Made by a program: the position numbers and the translations under genes. This document shows positions 22,701 to 37,700 of a DNA stretch of 64,000 bases, in pieces. The notes beneath the pieces were generated by a model. The model had not been told where the DNA came from and made no database searches. It saw nothing but the letters and a program-made list of their open reading frames with translations. Origin of the DNA: Amphiura filiformis (taxonomy: Eukaryota; Echinodermata; Ophiuroidea; Amphilepidida; Amphiuridae); assembly GCF_039555335.1 (NCBI RefSeq), contig NC_092637.1, positions 40,326,526-40,390,525 on the forward strand. Reading direction: 5' to 3'. Numbering within the stretch: position 1 is the first letter of the stretch; every line of letters begins with the position of its first letter.

Positions 22701-25700
22701 AGTTACATCAAAAATGTACGATCTTATAATATGAAATTGGTTAATTTTTTCCGAACCTGATTTTTTTGCATATTTGTAATGTTTACACATGCCCCAACTT
22801 GCACCTAAATGGAATCGGCCAAATTTGTTGTCTTTGTAGGTCAACAGAGCAAAGTTCGACATATTATCATAATTTAAAAATTATGATAATATGTCCTCCC
22901 ATAGAACTGCATGTTAAATGGCCAAAATAACGAGTGCGATTTCTTTCACTTCACCTTGTTATTTCAACTTACAATGGACAGCAACCGTTCTCGGCATTTA
23001 TTACTAATATTATTTTAACATTTTGAATAAAAAATAACAAAATTAAAATTTAACGGAAATCGTACATTAAGACTTTAATGCTCTGAGTGCTAGCCATAGG
23101 CTTCAACATAAAAAGTCAGAAGTTTTGAGATATTTTCTCAAAATATCAAGAGCTATCCCAAGAACTGCTAAACCAATACTAGGCTTGAATTGTTTGTACT
23201 CATTTTAAAGCATTTTTCATGCTGATTCCAAATATGGTCACAAAAATGTACAATTCTGACAATTTTAAATTAAAAAAAAAACATTTTAAACTTGTCGTCT
23301 GCAGTCGACACCAGTGTGGAGAGAGTTAACATTAATTGGTGAGATGGACAAGTAGAGTGTCCTTTAAAGTGGCTTGCATGGTCAGACCGTCTAAAAAATT
23401 TCAAACCATGAAAATTCTTAATCGCAACAATATAGGCATATTTATATCAATATTACAAATGGGGAATTGTTGTTTGGGTTTCAAATGAATAGAACATAAT
23501 TATAAACCTACCCATGGTCTAAGATATGTTTGTCATTTAGCTCTTGCCATCCTATTGGTGGTTCTTCCAACCACGAGTTGAAATACCTAACAATTCCTGA
23601 GTGGTCCAATCGAGCAAGCGCCCTCGCTTCTCGCAACACTTTCTCTCTAGCTTCCTCTCTGAAAGAAATATGAATATGATTAGAGGTTAATTCAATAAAG
23701 TAGGTGATGGGGCTAATACTTCAATTGGTTTGATTTCTCTTCCTCTAGATTGGATATATCGACTGCTCATTGCCGGAAGTGGGCAAGTGCATGCAGTAGC
23801 TGCCATGTGTAGATGAGTACAATATACTCAGTTGAGTAAATTGCCAAATGTTCAGAGGGCAGCTATTGCACTTACCCACTTCTGACACTGAGTAGTCGAT
23901 ATAATGAAATGTCCCTGGTTCAAATCCAACTCAAGCGCACAAATAATAATTGCAACACAATTACTGCATTTGACCAAATTAGCACCCCTACCCTAATAAA
24001 CTCTCCCTATGGACATTTTCAACTAACCACTCCTTTAAGCGCTGTTTTCAACCTGTACAAATAAAGTAAGTATGTCAAAGGTCCTAAGAGAAGCACTATA
24101 AAACATTTAAACATTTTCTGTAAAATGTTTTGTGTTTGCTGGGATCTAACCCTTTCAGATACAACATACTTTTAATTAATTAAGTGTGTAAAGTCCTAAT
24201 TCTGTCTTTCACTACATTGTTTTAGTAAACAACTCCTGAAAGTGACCGACTCAACCAGTCACTTCCAAAATTTGTCCTCAAACAAATTTCATATACTTGC
24301 CAAGAAAATATTGCATAAAAAATAACATGTTATAGTACATGTACATGTATGTAATAATGTTATTTAAACTATTTTACCTGTTTGGTAGTGTGATGCGTTT
24401 GACGGCGTAACTATTTTCATCCACCTTATTTTTCGCTTGGAAGACAATCCCAAACCCTCCTTTACCGAGGCACTCTTGATGTTCAAAATCTGTCAAGTAT
24501 CTGCAACACAAAATGGAAGAAATTTGTTTTAATTACAAGCAACATATTTCAACATAATTATTTCTCTAAAATGGTTGAACTGTTTTTTCACAGAACACCA
24601 ATAAGCGCATCTTTTCAGCTCTTATGTTTATCTTTCTAATTGTGACACAATCTGGTCCATGGGGGCCAAAGGCAGCAAATTTGAAATTGAGATAAAGACC
24701 AAAATATGGAATTAAAAAACAAACAAAAATAATGTTTGTATAATAATTATAGTAACCCAAAAATGCCTCCTTTGGCCCCCATGGAGCAGATCACGTCACA
24801 AATATATAAATTTATATTCTCATACCAGACTCGATTTGTTTGCGCTCAGATGCACATTCAGATGAATTGTAAGGAAACTGTTTTAAGCTCTCAATATTTT
24901 GCAAATTTGAATAAAAAGAAACATAAAAAACATATTTTCTGAGTATTTCTTTCTCAGGACAACAAATCGAAGTTATGCAATGCCCCAAGACAACTTTACA
25001 AATTCCCACTGACTTTTAACAAGACTCACCTTGATTTGAATGACGAGGGCGCTCTTTCCACCTGCTTTATAGTCGCCGGCATTTCTTCAGCTGCGACACC
25101 AGCGACCTCGTCAACGTCACCGGTATTTGTTTCACTACTCATACTCTCTCCTCGCTCAGGTTTGGTGGATTTCTTGACAAAATGCCAGAATAGCTGCATG
25201 CTTATGGCAATAAACATACTAATGCTGAGGATTTCTTTCCTGGTGGAGGAGGAAAAAAGAATTAACACAGGTATAGCGGGATACAATTACAAGAGGTATA
25301 AATATTTGGTGATTTTAACTGTTCTTAACAGTTGCAATTTCAAACTGATACACTTGAAAATACTTCTTTATGCACAAATTTTTTTTTTTTAAAACCACTT
25401 TTTTTAAACAGTTATATTTGTCTAAAATTGAAATATCGCTTTTTGTCCCTGAACTTTTCAATTGGTTTATTATGTAATTTTAAAATTCATGAGAAAAATC
25501 AATTGGATCTGTAGTGGTCAGGTTTGTTTGATCAGGGATGCATTTCTCATCTCTCATTCATGTATTTCCAATTAAATAAACCATGCATTCTACAAGCACT
25601 TGGGATAGTCTTCAGGGGCCCATTGCGGGTAAGCAAGTTTGAAGACCCCATAACAATTTCAACCGTGTGCATTTTTTGATTTGCAACTTTTGAAAATGCA

Positions 25701-28700
25701 CCAACTTTCATATATTGGTATCAATCTTTGTCATATTAGAGTGTTTGGTAGTAAATTTGGTATCAAATTGGAGCTAACAAGATTCTGCACACGACTTTAT
25801 CAATCAAATTGTCCTAACAAGATCAGATTTTGGTGTAGGACGGGTTACATAAGTGCAAAATGTCTTTATTTGAGGTGTTTATAAACCTATTGTTAGTCCG
25901 AAGCACCAATCTCTTCCGTAGAATTTATGTACATTATTTAGTGTTTTGGAGTGGACTTTTGATGCATCATAAATATTGGTGAAATATACCAAAGTCAGGG
26001 ATGTACCCACTCATAGGCCCATACCTAAATACATGGTGACAGCTTGGCTGGAGAATACCTCAGCTTTCCCCGGCCTCTGCTTTTTCCACCCTCAGTGAGT
26101 ACTTTTAAGTGATAAAATATGTAAGATAATATGCCAATTTTTTTCCAAAAAATTTGAATGAAATTCAGTAACAGTGATTTGGCCGCGTAAACACACATCT
26201 TACATATTTATATGAGCAAAATATGGAAATGCTGCAAAAAGCTGTGCATATGCTTAACTGGCAAGAAACTCAAATTTTAATGCTTGGTCAATTTTTGAAA
26301 ATAATGGACAAAAAATGTGCGTTTTTAGTAGGTGTTTTTCATAAGTGAAAAAGACTTATACAAAGACTAATATCAAGTTACACATTCTAATTGTCCCTCA
26401 AATTGCAAAAATATTAAAATTTGACTTACATTGTAATAAGTTAGAACTAACTAACGGATTAGGATTTAGCTATGTTGCATTTGGCAAAATAAAATAAAAA
26501 AATTAATTCCCAAAAATTAGCACTGTAATTTTCTGGAATAGGGTGTACATACCACCAATTCCAGATGGACATTGTCAGCAGGTCCAGATATACTAGATCA
26601 TCTCCACTCTTGTTACCATCAACACCAATTGTCTTCTTAGTCCTTGCATTCCTCATGACATCTTCCCACTCTTTAGGTGTTTGATCTAGGTATAAGTATT
26701 GCGGATAGTATCCAGTGTCTGGAAACAATCAAACAATTCATTATGCTAGGATCCACAACATGCTCATCTATCAGGACAAAGTTATTTAACCCCAATACAT
26801 TTGTATATTCATTGAATGACCTCTGTAAATTTGGGTACAAAAACTCATACCCTGCAACTTGAGGTCAAATTTTGCACTATGATTGTTTAATTGAGGTTAT
26901 TGAACTATGTAATTGGAATGAGGCCATTGAGACAACTTTCATCACATCACCCATACAGTTCACTCATCACTTTATGTAAAAGTGGTCATTTTATGTGTGT
27001 GAAATTATAGGCGCTTTACCGATTTTTAACTACTTTGCTTGTTTTTTTCTGATTTTCTGACATAAACTCATTGCCAACTTGTAGATCTAAGTGTATACCA
27101 CAAAAATGAATGGGCAATGTGGTCTTTTATGTATATTCTTATTCAACAAAGTTGCCAGAGCAATATCTCGCTGAGAAATAACATGACACTGGATGAAAAA
27201 TAAATAACGCCCTCAATCTTAGGTTTAGGCCCTTGTTGTGTGTGACAACTGGGGACACACAAGGAAACACAACAAATGGTTTGTGCCTTTTACCAACTAA
27301 CTGGGGACTAAAATGGCAGAATTATGAGATTACTTTTTATTTCACTCGGCCACTTTTCCGACAACCAGGGGTCATTAATACTGTTCCCATTATATGTGTC
27401 CCTGGTTTTGCCATTTTGTATGTAGTTTAAGCAGCTCCAACAAGGGACTTGTTTTGTAAAACTGGGGATGTCCCTGGCTTGTCTGATGTCCCATATTGGT
27501 GTGAAAAAGACACCAAAATTAACTGTTGTTGCTAATGCATGCCTTCACTGACTCACTCAACCCCTCACTAACAATTGACCTTTTTGGAAAATCAAGTAAT
27601 TCTTTGCGGTTAGACCTGAGATGTCGTCATGCGGATGCATACATTGTTACTGCGCACTTCACAGCTTTCAAATACACAATAACGATGTTTCCTAAATGAT
27701 GTGCACATCAGCGTGATGTCAAATGATGATATCTCGGGTCTGAACCACAAAGAATTATGGATTTACCGAAAAGGTCAATCACATTCACTTCATACTCACC
27801 AACCCCAACTCAAATTGTTCATGTGCTATACACATGCACACCTAATGAACATCACATGTTTATCATGTGCTCATCACATGTTTATCACATGATCATTATT
27901 TACTTAGAATACTCACCAAATGGATATTGGTTATATAACGCCATCGCCCCTGACCCTAGGTCTTCTTCGTCCGAGTCTCCTCTATCATGAGCTATCATAA
28001 TTGGCGTCCTCGATGGCGTCGAGTAATATGGCCGCCACTTTACTTTGGGTATTACCAGAGCATGGTCATCACCTTGTGAATTAGCAGTCTCAAGCATTGC
28101 ATTGTAATCTAAGGCATCCCGTACTACTTTGGTTGTTTGTACGTATAACTGGTTCTGATACATATCTGAAATCAAAGAGCAGACAGGGCTATATTAAGTC
28201 GGGAAGATATGCGGAAAAGGCAGTTTTGCTAAAAAGAGAAAAAAATGTACTGGAAAAAGCAAAATCAATAAAATAAAATAACCCACCTCTTTCCAGGTCT
28301 ACTCACCTAAATACATCACTGGTTCAGGTAGGGAAGGTGATCCTGGAGGTTGGGTAGAGGTTAACGCTGGAAGACTACTAGCAAATATATCCATCTGTTC
28401 AACAATCCCACCTCTAATGATCCATGCATTTGCTATTGCACATGAAAACTGCAACAAGTATGTCAAAGAGATGTTTAATCAAAACAAAACAAAATAACAC
28501 CGACTTGACAGGTCGCCCAAAATGCATTATTTTTGGTAATATGCAGACGAATGGCCAAATTAATAGAAAAATACCTGTGATAAATTTATCTGTACAAATT
28601 GTCGCACTCCGAGTGACATATGGTATATTGCAACCCTGCTGTGGATTTATGAACAATTTGTCGACATAAATTAAGATTGCGGAGAAATTATTAGAAAAAA

Positions 28701-31700
28701 AGGGTTTATTTTGCCTAGGCCTGTCCTCCATGCTAGGCAGGGTCTTAGGCAGGATCAGAAGGTTTGGGTGTGTAAATTTAAAAACTGGGTGTGTAAATTT
28801 AAAATTTATGTACAAAGTGGGCAAAAACTGGGTGTGTATTTACAAATTTGGGTGTGTAAAACACTCCCTACACGGTTGGCTGCCTAAGCCCTTGATGCTA
28901 GGTATGATCATCAAATTTCCAAGTAGCCTTTTTAGTACTTTTTTGGTCCTGGTGCAAGTAGGATATTTCACATTGAAATTGTTTTGTTTAGAAAGGTGAT
29001 TATTTAACTTGAAAAATGAAGGGTCAACCATATCTGTTGGAAAAAAATTAGCAAAGTTATGGACAAATGTATTTTTCCGAATTCTGTGACCATCATTGAT
29101 GGTACCTTACAATGAATTACTGTACAAAAAAGCAAGTACCCATTATATGCAACATTTTTCAGCACAGCAATCAATTTTACAGAAAAGAGATTTTATTTGA
29201 AAAATCTTACTATCACTGTATGATAACTTCTGTATCAAGGTGTACCAATTGACAATTTTTGACTTTCAACCTGAAGTTTCTGGTGTCCAAATTTCAAATT
29301 TCCTACACAGTTATTAAGCTATTTCCGTGGTCACAAGTTGGGAGTTGAAGGAGGGCCTCTATTATCTATACGCATCTGGGGCACATGATACGTGATTATA
29401 GCCTTCCTTGTGTGTAGCCTTCTTCACTCTGTCACGAAGGCTACAGCATCAATGTATTGAAAAATGCAGGGTCCATCGATCATGTCAGTAAATGAATATT
29501 TTGTTTTGGGACTGATTATTCGGATTACCACCCGGCATGCAAGTATTCCTGCATTAAATACATCAGAATTATTACCATTGCAAGATGGCTTAAATAAAGC
29601 TAGTTCACCACATAAACTTGTATGGCTCAAAATTCGGACCGCTCGCCATTAAGTTTACTGTCATTGCGTATTTTGAAATTGTTGACGTTTTAATGATCCC
29701 CGATTTCCGGTCGATTATTTTAGCTGTGTCACGTCACGTGCATGACGCTGGTGGTAACCAGCCTAGCCTAACTTCAGTAAAAAAATACGATCGCCGATAT
29801 CGATGTGATGGATGTGATGTGGGACTTGCATAGGATTACACAGAGATATTTCTTGCCAAAATTTGACCATTTGTAGGCAAGTTGGCCTTACTTGGTCTGC
29901 GTTATGTGAAAAAGGACAGGCTTAAGTAAGGCTACGTGCAACGCTTTTGATGTTTTGGGAGACAGTGAGGGATCCGAAACAGCGGGTGGCGGAGCTTATT
30001 CTTGACTGTTTAATATTCATTCAATACGCTGCCTTACGGTAATAGTCTTATACGATGGACAGATAGTATCAGTTTGTGAATGAGGACATCGTATAAGTTC
30101 CTTGTACTAGGCTTAAAGCTAGCATTTCAAGTATCTCTTATGGCAAATAACAGATGGTGCCCGCTGGAATCTCTTGAGGCATTGTCTTTTTTAAAGACAT
30201 TTCTTGTAATAAATTGTCTGCAAACAGTTGTGAGCCTCATGTAATTGGATTTTTGGCTAGGGACTAATAGACAGCAAGTTTATCAACTCATTGAGTGCAA
30301 ATGAACTTATCAGGCAAACATTTCACCCAAACTAGGCTGGTGCAAGTCTTGTAAACAAATTAAATACAGACTCTCAGGTAGTCGGTAAAGTGAATTCAGG
30401 CCCGGGTAGGACAACAATGGGATGGCATCCGGGTATATACCTGGGTTTTAGTCACTGATTGATCATAGGAATTAGGCACGAGAACGTTAAACGCACACAT
30501 AATCCGTTAAACGTTTAGCAATTGCGGTAGATGTGTAACACGCAAGTCATTTTCAACCTTCAATTTTCCATTCTTCAATGCTAATCAACAGTTGAAAGTA
30601 ACGAAATCTAAAGACGACCTTAATAATTTACATGAAACTTGCTCAAAATATTCATTCTTTTTAAAACAAAAATATGTTATAATAATGCATAGTTTCCGAT
30701 ATGTTATGGCCGTCGCAAATTTTACCCCATGTATGGCGCCATTGTTAGAAATTCCTGTTTTTTTTGAGGTGCACCACACCTACCATGTATTTATGAAATC
30801 TTGCCGCCAGACGGGGCTGGAATTGATGCGTGTTAAATGTTAAATGCACCCATCACTGATGTGTTAAACATTCAAGAAAATAAACAGTATAACACATGCC
30901 TATGATAGGAACCCACACTTACATCTTGTTTCCATAGTACTGTATGTGTGCCATCCCTACTTAAGGCAACAACTGCCCCAGGTGACATAAACACTTTCAT
31001 CATGGGGTCCTCTATCTTCCCTTCCTGGTCTTCTGTAATGCAGGTGTGGTCCTCATCCTCATCTTCAATTGGATCGGTACTTTTGCATTCTTTAGCTTCA
31101 CCAACAAGGAAGGAGATTTCATGCTGGCCAACACTGAAGTTCCACCTTAAAAAGTAAGAAGGAAAAGTTCAACAACTGTTATTAGGGAAGGAAATGCTGC
31201 TGTTCTTTACTCCACAGCTCAAAGACTAACTACATACAAAATGATGAACTCCAAACAGTCAAAGTCTCAGCATCACCCAATAATGATGGCCGATCGTTCC
31301 ATGAAATGCGACAGGCAAAACTGCCACACACATACAACACATTTTTGCAATCTTTCGCATAAACGAGAAGACACACACACACAGTACGCACGCTGGCGTG
31401 ATTGTTAGACAGGGTACGATCGAATGATCGGCCCTCATGAATATGCAAGATTTCACAGCTTACAATGCGCAGGGACTTCGACTGTTGTGAAATAGTCTGT
31501 ATTCACATAGAAGTCCTAGATGCCACAGCTTTTGTGAGTACGATGGCAGGAGCCAAGTTTTTTTTCAGTTTTAGCCATTTTAAATAAAAAACTGCAGTGT
31601 ACTTCTAGAGGAATAAACCAAACAAAGACACACACAAACAATTTAACAAACAAACGTACAGGCATTAGACAATTGTTGCTTACTTTTCTGCTCCTGTTCT

Positions 31701-34700
31701 CTGCTCTACAGCTCTGACTGTTTGTTGATTTCTCTGTATTACAACAATATCTTCCTCCTCATCCATATCTTCTGAGTCGTCTTGCAGGAAAGTGTTGCAG
31801 CCTTCAGAAGAACATGCATAACGTGTCTGAAACAAAGATATCAATAAGAACATCAAGTAAGAGTTTGCATATAACGTGTCTGAAACGAAGGAAAATATGA
31901 TGATAAGAACATGCATAGCGTGTCTGAAACAAAGATGTCGATAAGAACACCAAGTAAGAGTTTGCATAACGTGTCTGAAACGAAGGAAACGGACTGTCTT
32001 TTGGAATTTACAGGAGAGCATTAAATAGCTCTTCTGGAGCCTTCAAGGAGAGATGTTTAGAGCATTTACAATAGAATGTAAGGAGAGAATAGTCAACTAA
32101 GGAGAGCTAAAAATCAGTCTCCTATATCAGATTTAAGGAGAGCAGTAGAGCGCGATTGCACTCGCTCTCCTCAAAAGGCAGTCCCTGAGGAAAATATTTG
32201 CAAGGGGTAGGTCATTAATACTGCCATTAAAACAGCTGGAATAGATGAAACAAGCAACAAGGAAATTTTATAAACATATTTTATCAAACAATACAAGAAA
32301 TTATTTGTATTAAATGCTTGAAAGAGTAATTTCCAGTTACTAAATAGCGCCACCAATTTTGTCATTAATAGATATATTTTATATCCGAAAAAGCTTTAAA
32401 AATGCGATTTAGTGAATAATTTTGTAAAAGAGGGGAAATTTAAGTTGAGAATCACTCAGAAGCATCTGTATGTACAATGTACATAGTATGATATCACTTT
32501 TAGCTGTTTAATCCTAAAATTTGGTTGTACATGATGTTTTGTTTGAAAAACTAATAAATGATCCCATCAAACAACCGTGATTTGACTACTCATGCAGTTG
32601 ACATCCATTTGTAGGAGATTAAGGTCATATGTCTTCCTTCTACAGAGGGTATATGGATTTCAACTTGAATATCCCATACCTTGCCAGTCTTTGCATTGAT
32701 ACCATAGGTTATAGACTCTTTCCCTCCAACCATCACCAAGTCATCATAGATCTTAAACGATGAGCTGAGTAGCGTGTCCGCTGAGAACGGCACTGGCTCT
32801 ACTTCTTCATCGTTCCACTTGAAGAGACCTCCGTCTAATGATGGAACTACTTTGAACTTGCCTTCTGGTCCTTGAATCTTGAGTGTAAGAACAAAAACAA
32901 ACAATAAATGATGTATGTCAATTCCACACAGTGGCAGTAACGCTTTACATTGTAGGGCCAAGACAAATGCGGGTGAAGTAAGAATTAGTTTGCAAGGGCA
33001 AAGCAAGCACATTGGGGTCAAGGGGCCTGCCTCGGGCCAATATTTAGACTATATAATAACTGTGCACTAGCCAGGTAATGAGGTCATTCAAAAAGCGTAA
33101 CATCTCCACCATTTTTGGGTGGCGAACTTTAATGTTTGTGTGTAACCATAAACTATAGTTTCTCTTAAAGGAAGTTGCATTCTGATTTGGAAAGCCTATA
33201 ATTTCACTGTTAATGAGAAAAGATGAGGTTTCACATGATACCAAAATTTGCATTTTGATGCGGGGTAAACATGGTAAAGTGGGGGATGAGGCTGTCAATC
33301 ACGTCTCCCACCTTTAAGGGGGAAACAGTGTTTTAGGGAAGTCAGAGCCAGATGGGGAAGCATAAATAATTCTAGAAAATTTATAGTAAACAATTTGTGA
33401 TGTTATTTTGCAATGCAATAGAACTGTATTATGGGAGACATTTTTTACCTAAATTTATGAAACCCAAAATATGTATGTAGGCCTACTATTTTTCATCTAT
33501 TTGGGGCGGGACAAATTTTAAATACATGTACACAGGGCTAACGGGCCAAGCTCTTGACTACAAATGGGAAGCATCCAACATTTCTGACTGATGAGGAAAC
33601 CCTTCACCCCAAATGTACTTGAATGTACCATATTATATCTAATTAGGATTATTTGTACCATACTTCTGATCAGGATTTTTAAATCAAGTCACAAATATCA
33701 TTGCAACTTGCAAATGAGCTCTCTTGCAGAGTGAACTGAACATCAAAAGCATCTACGTACTGACATTTTCAGGGCAAGAAATTCAAATTATGGCTTGTTT
33801 TGCTACAAATACACACATCATTACATTTTAGGAAGTGATCAACCATCAATCCAGCAATGCCTAGATGTGTATATATACGCCTACTTTTGATGATTAATTG
33901 TGAATCAATTTGTTTTTCTATCATCAGCTGTTGCACCATGGTCATATGACAATTATTACTCTTCAGAAAAATGTTTTCATTTTTAAATTTCAGAAAAAAT
34001 TTTTCATTTTTTTTTCGCACAAAAAGTTGTATTCCATTAATATCAAAGTTACTTATTTTTCCATTATATTTTTCTAATTACCGTAGTAATGTTTTATGAC
34101 TACCAGTAGCTTTAATACAAATTAATGTAGTTGCATATCAATAGGCATCTAAGTAATTTACATACATGTACATGTACATAAGAGCTGACAAAACCCATTC
34201 CCCTACTGAAATTCCATCAATTTTCAATTTTTATTATCAAATCAAATTGATAATTAACAGCATTGAATTCTAACACTAATTTCACAGGCGTTAAATCATT
34301 AAATTTACACACCCAGGTTTTTGAATTTACACACCCAAACCTTCAAATCCTGCCTAAGACCTTGACTAGACCACATGGTAAATGAGATGATTTGAAGTCA
34401 CCACTCGCACTCACGTTCTTGTCCTTTCTAGGTGGGCTAAGGGAATTGGGATATCTAGCTGAGTTGTGCATGGCGTAGAGCCAGTGTATAGATCTGCTAT
34501 TCGATATTCAGATGATAGATCTTTCAAATTCAATACTTGAGTAGAAAATGATGAATATCTCCCGTTATTTTTGATTTCTATAAAGGCTTGCACTTGAAAT
34601 TCAAATATGTCTTGAAAGAATGCTAATTTTTAATCATCTAACAGAACTTTTAATTTAAAACATCCATTGCCAAAAAAGACAACGCTGATCTACCAAAATA

Positions 34701-37700
34701 CTATAGCAAAGTGACTTCAGCCTCAAAACTATTGTACACATGCAAATTTGAAGCTAGACTTCTCAAGTAAATTTGAGGTAGAAATCCAATGCAAAAATAT
34801 GGAAAATGGAGTTTGGCAGACATACCTCTAGTTGGCTGATGGATGATGATAACAGAGGTCCTTCTTCTGCCTCCAGACTCCATGCTAGTTTGCCTCCATG
34901 GGATAGATCTAATGCTGAGATGTCACCATTCAGGGTACTCACAATTAGTAGCTCTCCACTGTCACAGCAATACGTAAAAGATAAATAAATAATTATTTTA
35001 AAGGGAAAAAAGTTTGTCTCAGATTCAGAATCATTTTTCAAACTTTGAGATCTATGAAATTGTAAAAAAAGTGGGGTTTTTTTCCAGTTGAGGGAAAAAA
35101 CTATTTTAATTTAACTAATTGCTTTGCAAGATTAAGGTGGTATTACACCCCCTGATAAAAAATAGCTACACACTGGTAACAAAAGTTGTATATTAATTAT
35201 TATAGGGGCAAGGAATCCAATTACTTCAATGAAAATACAGTGAATCAAGACAAGTGGGTCATTATATATGGTCATTTTCACAGTAAAGGGTGTAACTTTT
35301 GATTTTTAGGGTCAAAATTTCAAACCACTTAAATATGTTTCTGTTTACTGAAATCATGCATAGAAGCAACTTAAATTCCAGTAAAATCATGTTTCATGGC
35401 TTAAACCTTTTGATTTCTGATAAAAAATTTGACATTTCCATAACATTTTGGTTAAAATCTAAGAAGAAATGTATTTTACATAAGCTCAGAAAATTATGAC
35501 ATGAAAGCTGGAATACATGTGAAATCCCATTCCAAAGTAAGTCAACAGATATAAGTTAAATTTTATACCATGTTTTGCTATGTTTGTAATTGCAATTTTG
35601 AAAATTTTTAACATCAAGGGTTATTTGCAATGGAAATTTCCCTACCTTAAACATATTTTTAAGTTTTAATTGGGTTCCTAAAATAATTTGAATGTCTAAC
35701 TTCATGTACAAATACTACTTGATGAAAGGAACCTCCCAGCCAAGTTTCACAGAAATTGGAGTTATTTTTTAGAATTGGCAATTCAAGCGATTTGTGTTTC
35801 GGAGGCTTCAGATAACAACACAGGTGATCATAAAAGTAAAATATTTGGCTAACTACTACAAGTTGACATGAAAAAATAGGTAAAATTTATCACAATTACC
35901 AATTTTCATGCTTTGCTTCTGAGTATTGAATTTCAGTTGTGACAAAAATTAAATTATCACAGCAAGTCATTTTTTTGTTTCGGAGGCTTCATGTTAACAA
36001 TGGTTAAACATTGCAGAAGTAGTTTTTTTGAAAACAACACTGTTGGGATCATCTAAGCTGTTATTTTCTTGTGTGTATTGAATCAATGATTCTATGCGGC
36101 AGATATTGTAGATTTATAACATGGTAATTTTTTCACCCATTTGTTAAGTATGGTGTTATTTGCATGTGTAGCCTCCGAAACAGACTTTCTTGGGTATCAG
36201 TATATTTTTCAAACATTAACCATAATATCAATTTTTTTTTTAATTTATGACATTCTGCACATATCATGTAACAATTACAATGCAGATATCAATATGGAAC
36301 ACACCAATTTAGATATGCATAGATGATAATTAACCTTATTGTTGTTTCGGAGGCTTCATTTGTTTCGGAGGCTTCAATTGTTAACGGGAAAGTTTGTATT
36401 GGGTCCCATTTTCAAACGGTGATATATATATCTCCACGATTTAAAAACAAGTGACTTGAGGATCTACTTTGCTACATTTTGATAAATAGATTGGATGAGC
36501 TCTTTTATTTATATTTGCCCAAGCTTGCTGAACAGTTTGTTTCGAGGCTTCAAAAAGTTAACGGAAAATCAGCTCTTTGAAGTCAAGATTTTATAAAAAT
36601 TTTAAAAGCTTGCAAATCGACTAATTTTTGTTACCCATTTCAAGTTAAGATATCAACTGTTATGAATCAAGAAGAAGTGAAGAAATAACCAAGAATTATG
36701 AACCAAAGCTATACCCACAAAGTTTGTTAACAATTGTTAACGGAAAATGAAGCCTCCGAAACGACAAATCTCAAAGTCCGGTTCTCAAAAATACAGGGCT
36801 GTTCACAATTAAATCTAATGTGGCAGTGTTTACTGAACACGTGACCATACTTTCAGGATAAGAAAAATTATCCATGAACTAACTGAAGAAAACACAGGGT
36901 TTTACAAAAATGTTACTGTTTTTTATAGTTTTTCAAAATGGCAATATTAGGTACATTTAAGCCTGCTAAAACTGAACGCAGTAACTCCCGAAGATGATTA
37001 TGCTACCCAAGGTAGCTGCTAACTAGATGACTTATGTGGCCGAAAATCATGGAATTCTGTGGCTTTATTAGAACACTACCGGTACGGATCAAAATGTTAA
37101 AAATCCAAAGTTACACCCTTTACCGTGAAAATGACCATATACATAAAAGAAATGAGGTACATTCTAGCGGTACCTCTTTTCTTATCATAAATAACGTACG
37201 GTACCTCTTGTCTTGAGTCACTGAAATTTAAGTGTCATGAGTGTACTTATTTCCTTGCCCCTATAATTATATAGTTACCAGTATGTTAAATAATATTATT
37301 TTTTGAGAAAAATGCAAAAATAATTTAGGCCCTTCGCACTTGATTATTAGTTTCCTGTTTACCGTCTGCGTCCAAAATTGAAAATTGCAAAATAATTTAA
37401 TATTATTTTATTTTTATTTCTAATTTTCTCCTTTAAAAATAACTTTCAACTAAAATTCTACTTGACATTTTCTGACTATAATAATCAACAATAATGATGA
37501 ATGAACAAAGAGTACAACTCCACCTTCATTTTATTTATAAAATCAAATATTGTTGTGAAATAATTAAATGCCTGCTCTAGTCAAAACGAGTCAATAGTTG
37601 CTTGTAATAGCTCAAACTAAATAAAGAAAATAAAAGATATTAGATAATTAATAATTAAAAGTCACCTTGTCCCTTTTTCAAAATCTTTCACAGGAAACTA

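Noticed and set aside
29424..29833. Coding frames on both strands in EIF2AK3 intron 5
   Set aside because: Short, overlapping on opposite strands, no recognisable domain and no splice or start support.
31827..32021. Extended exon 4 of EIF2AK3 coding for the open stretch upstream
   Set aside because: The open frame arises from duplicated acceptor sequence. The conserved PERK alignment begins at 31,826 and its phase matches exon 3 only there.
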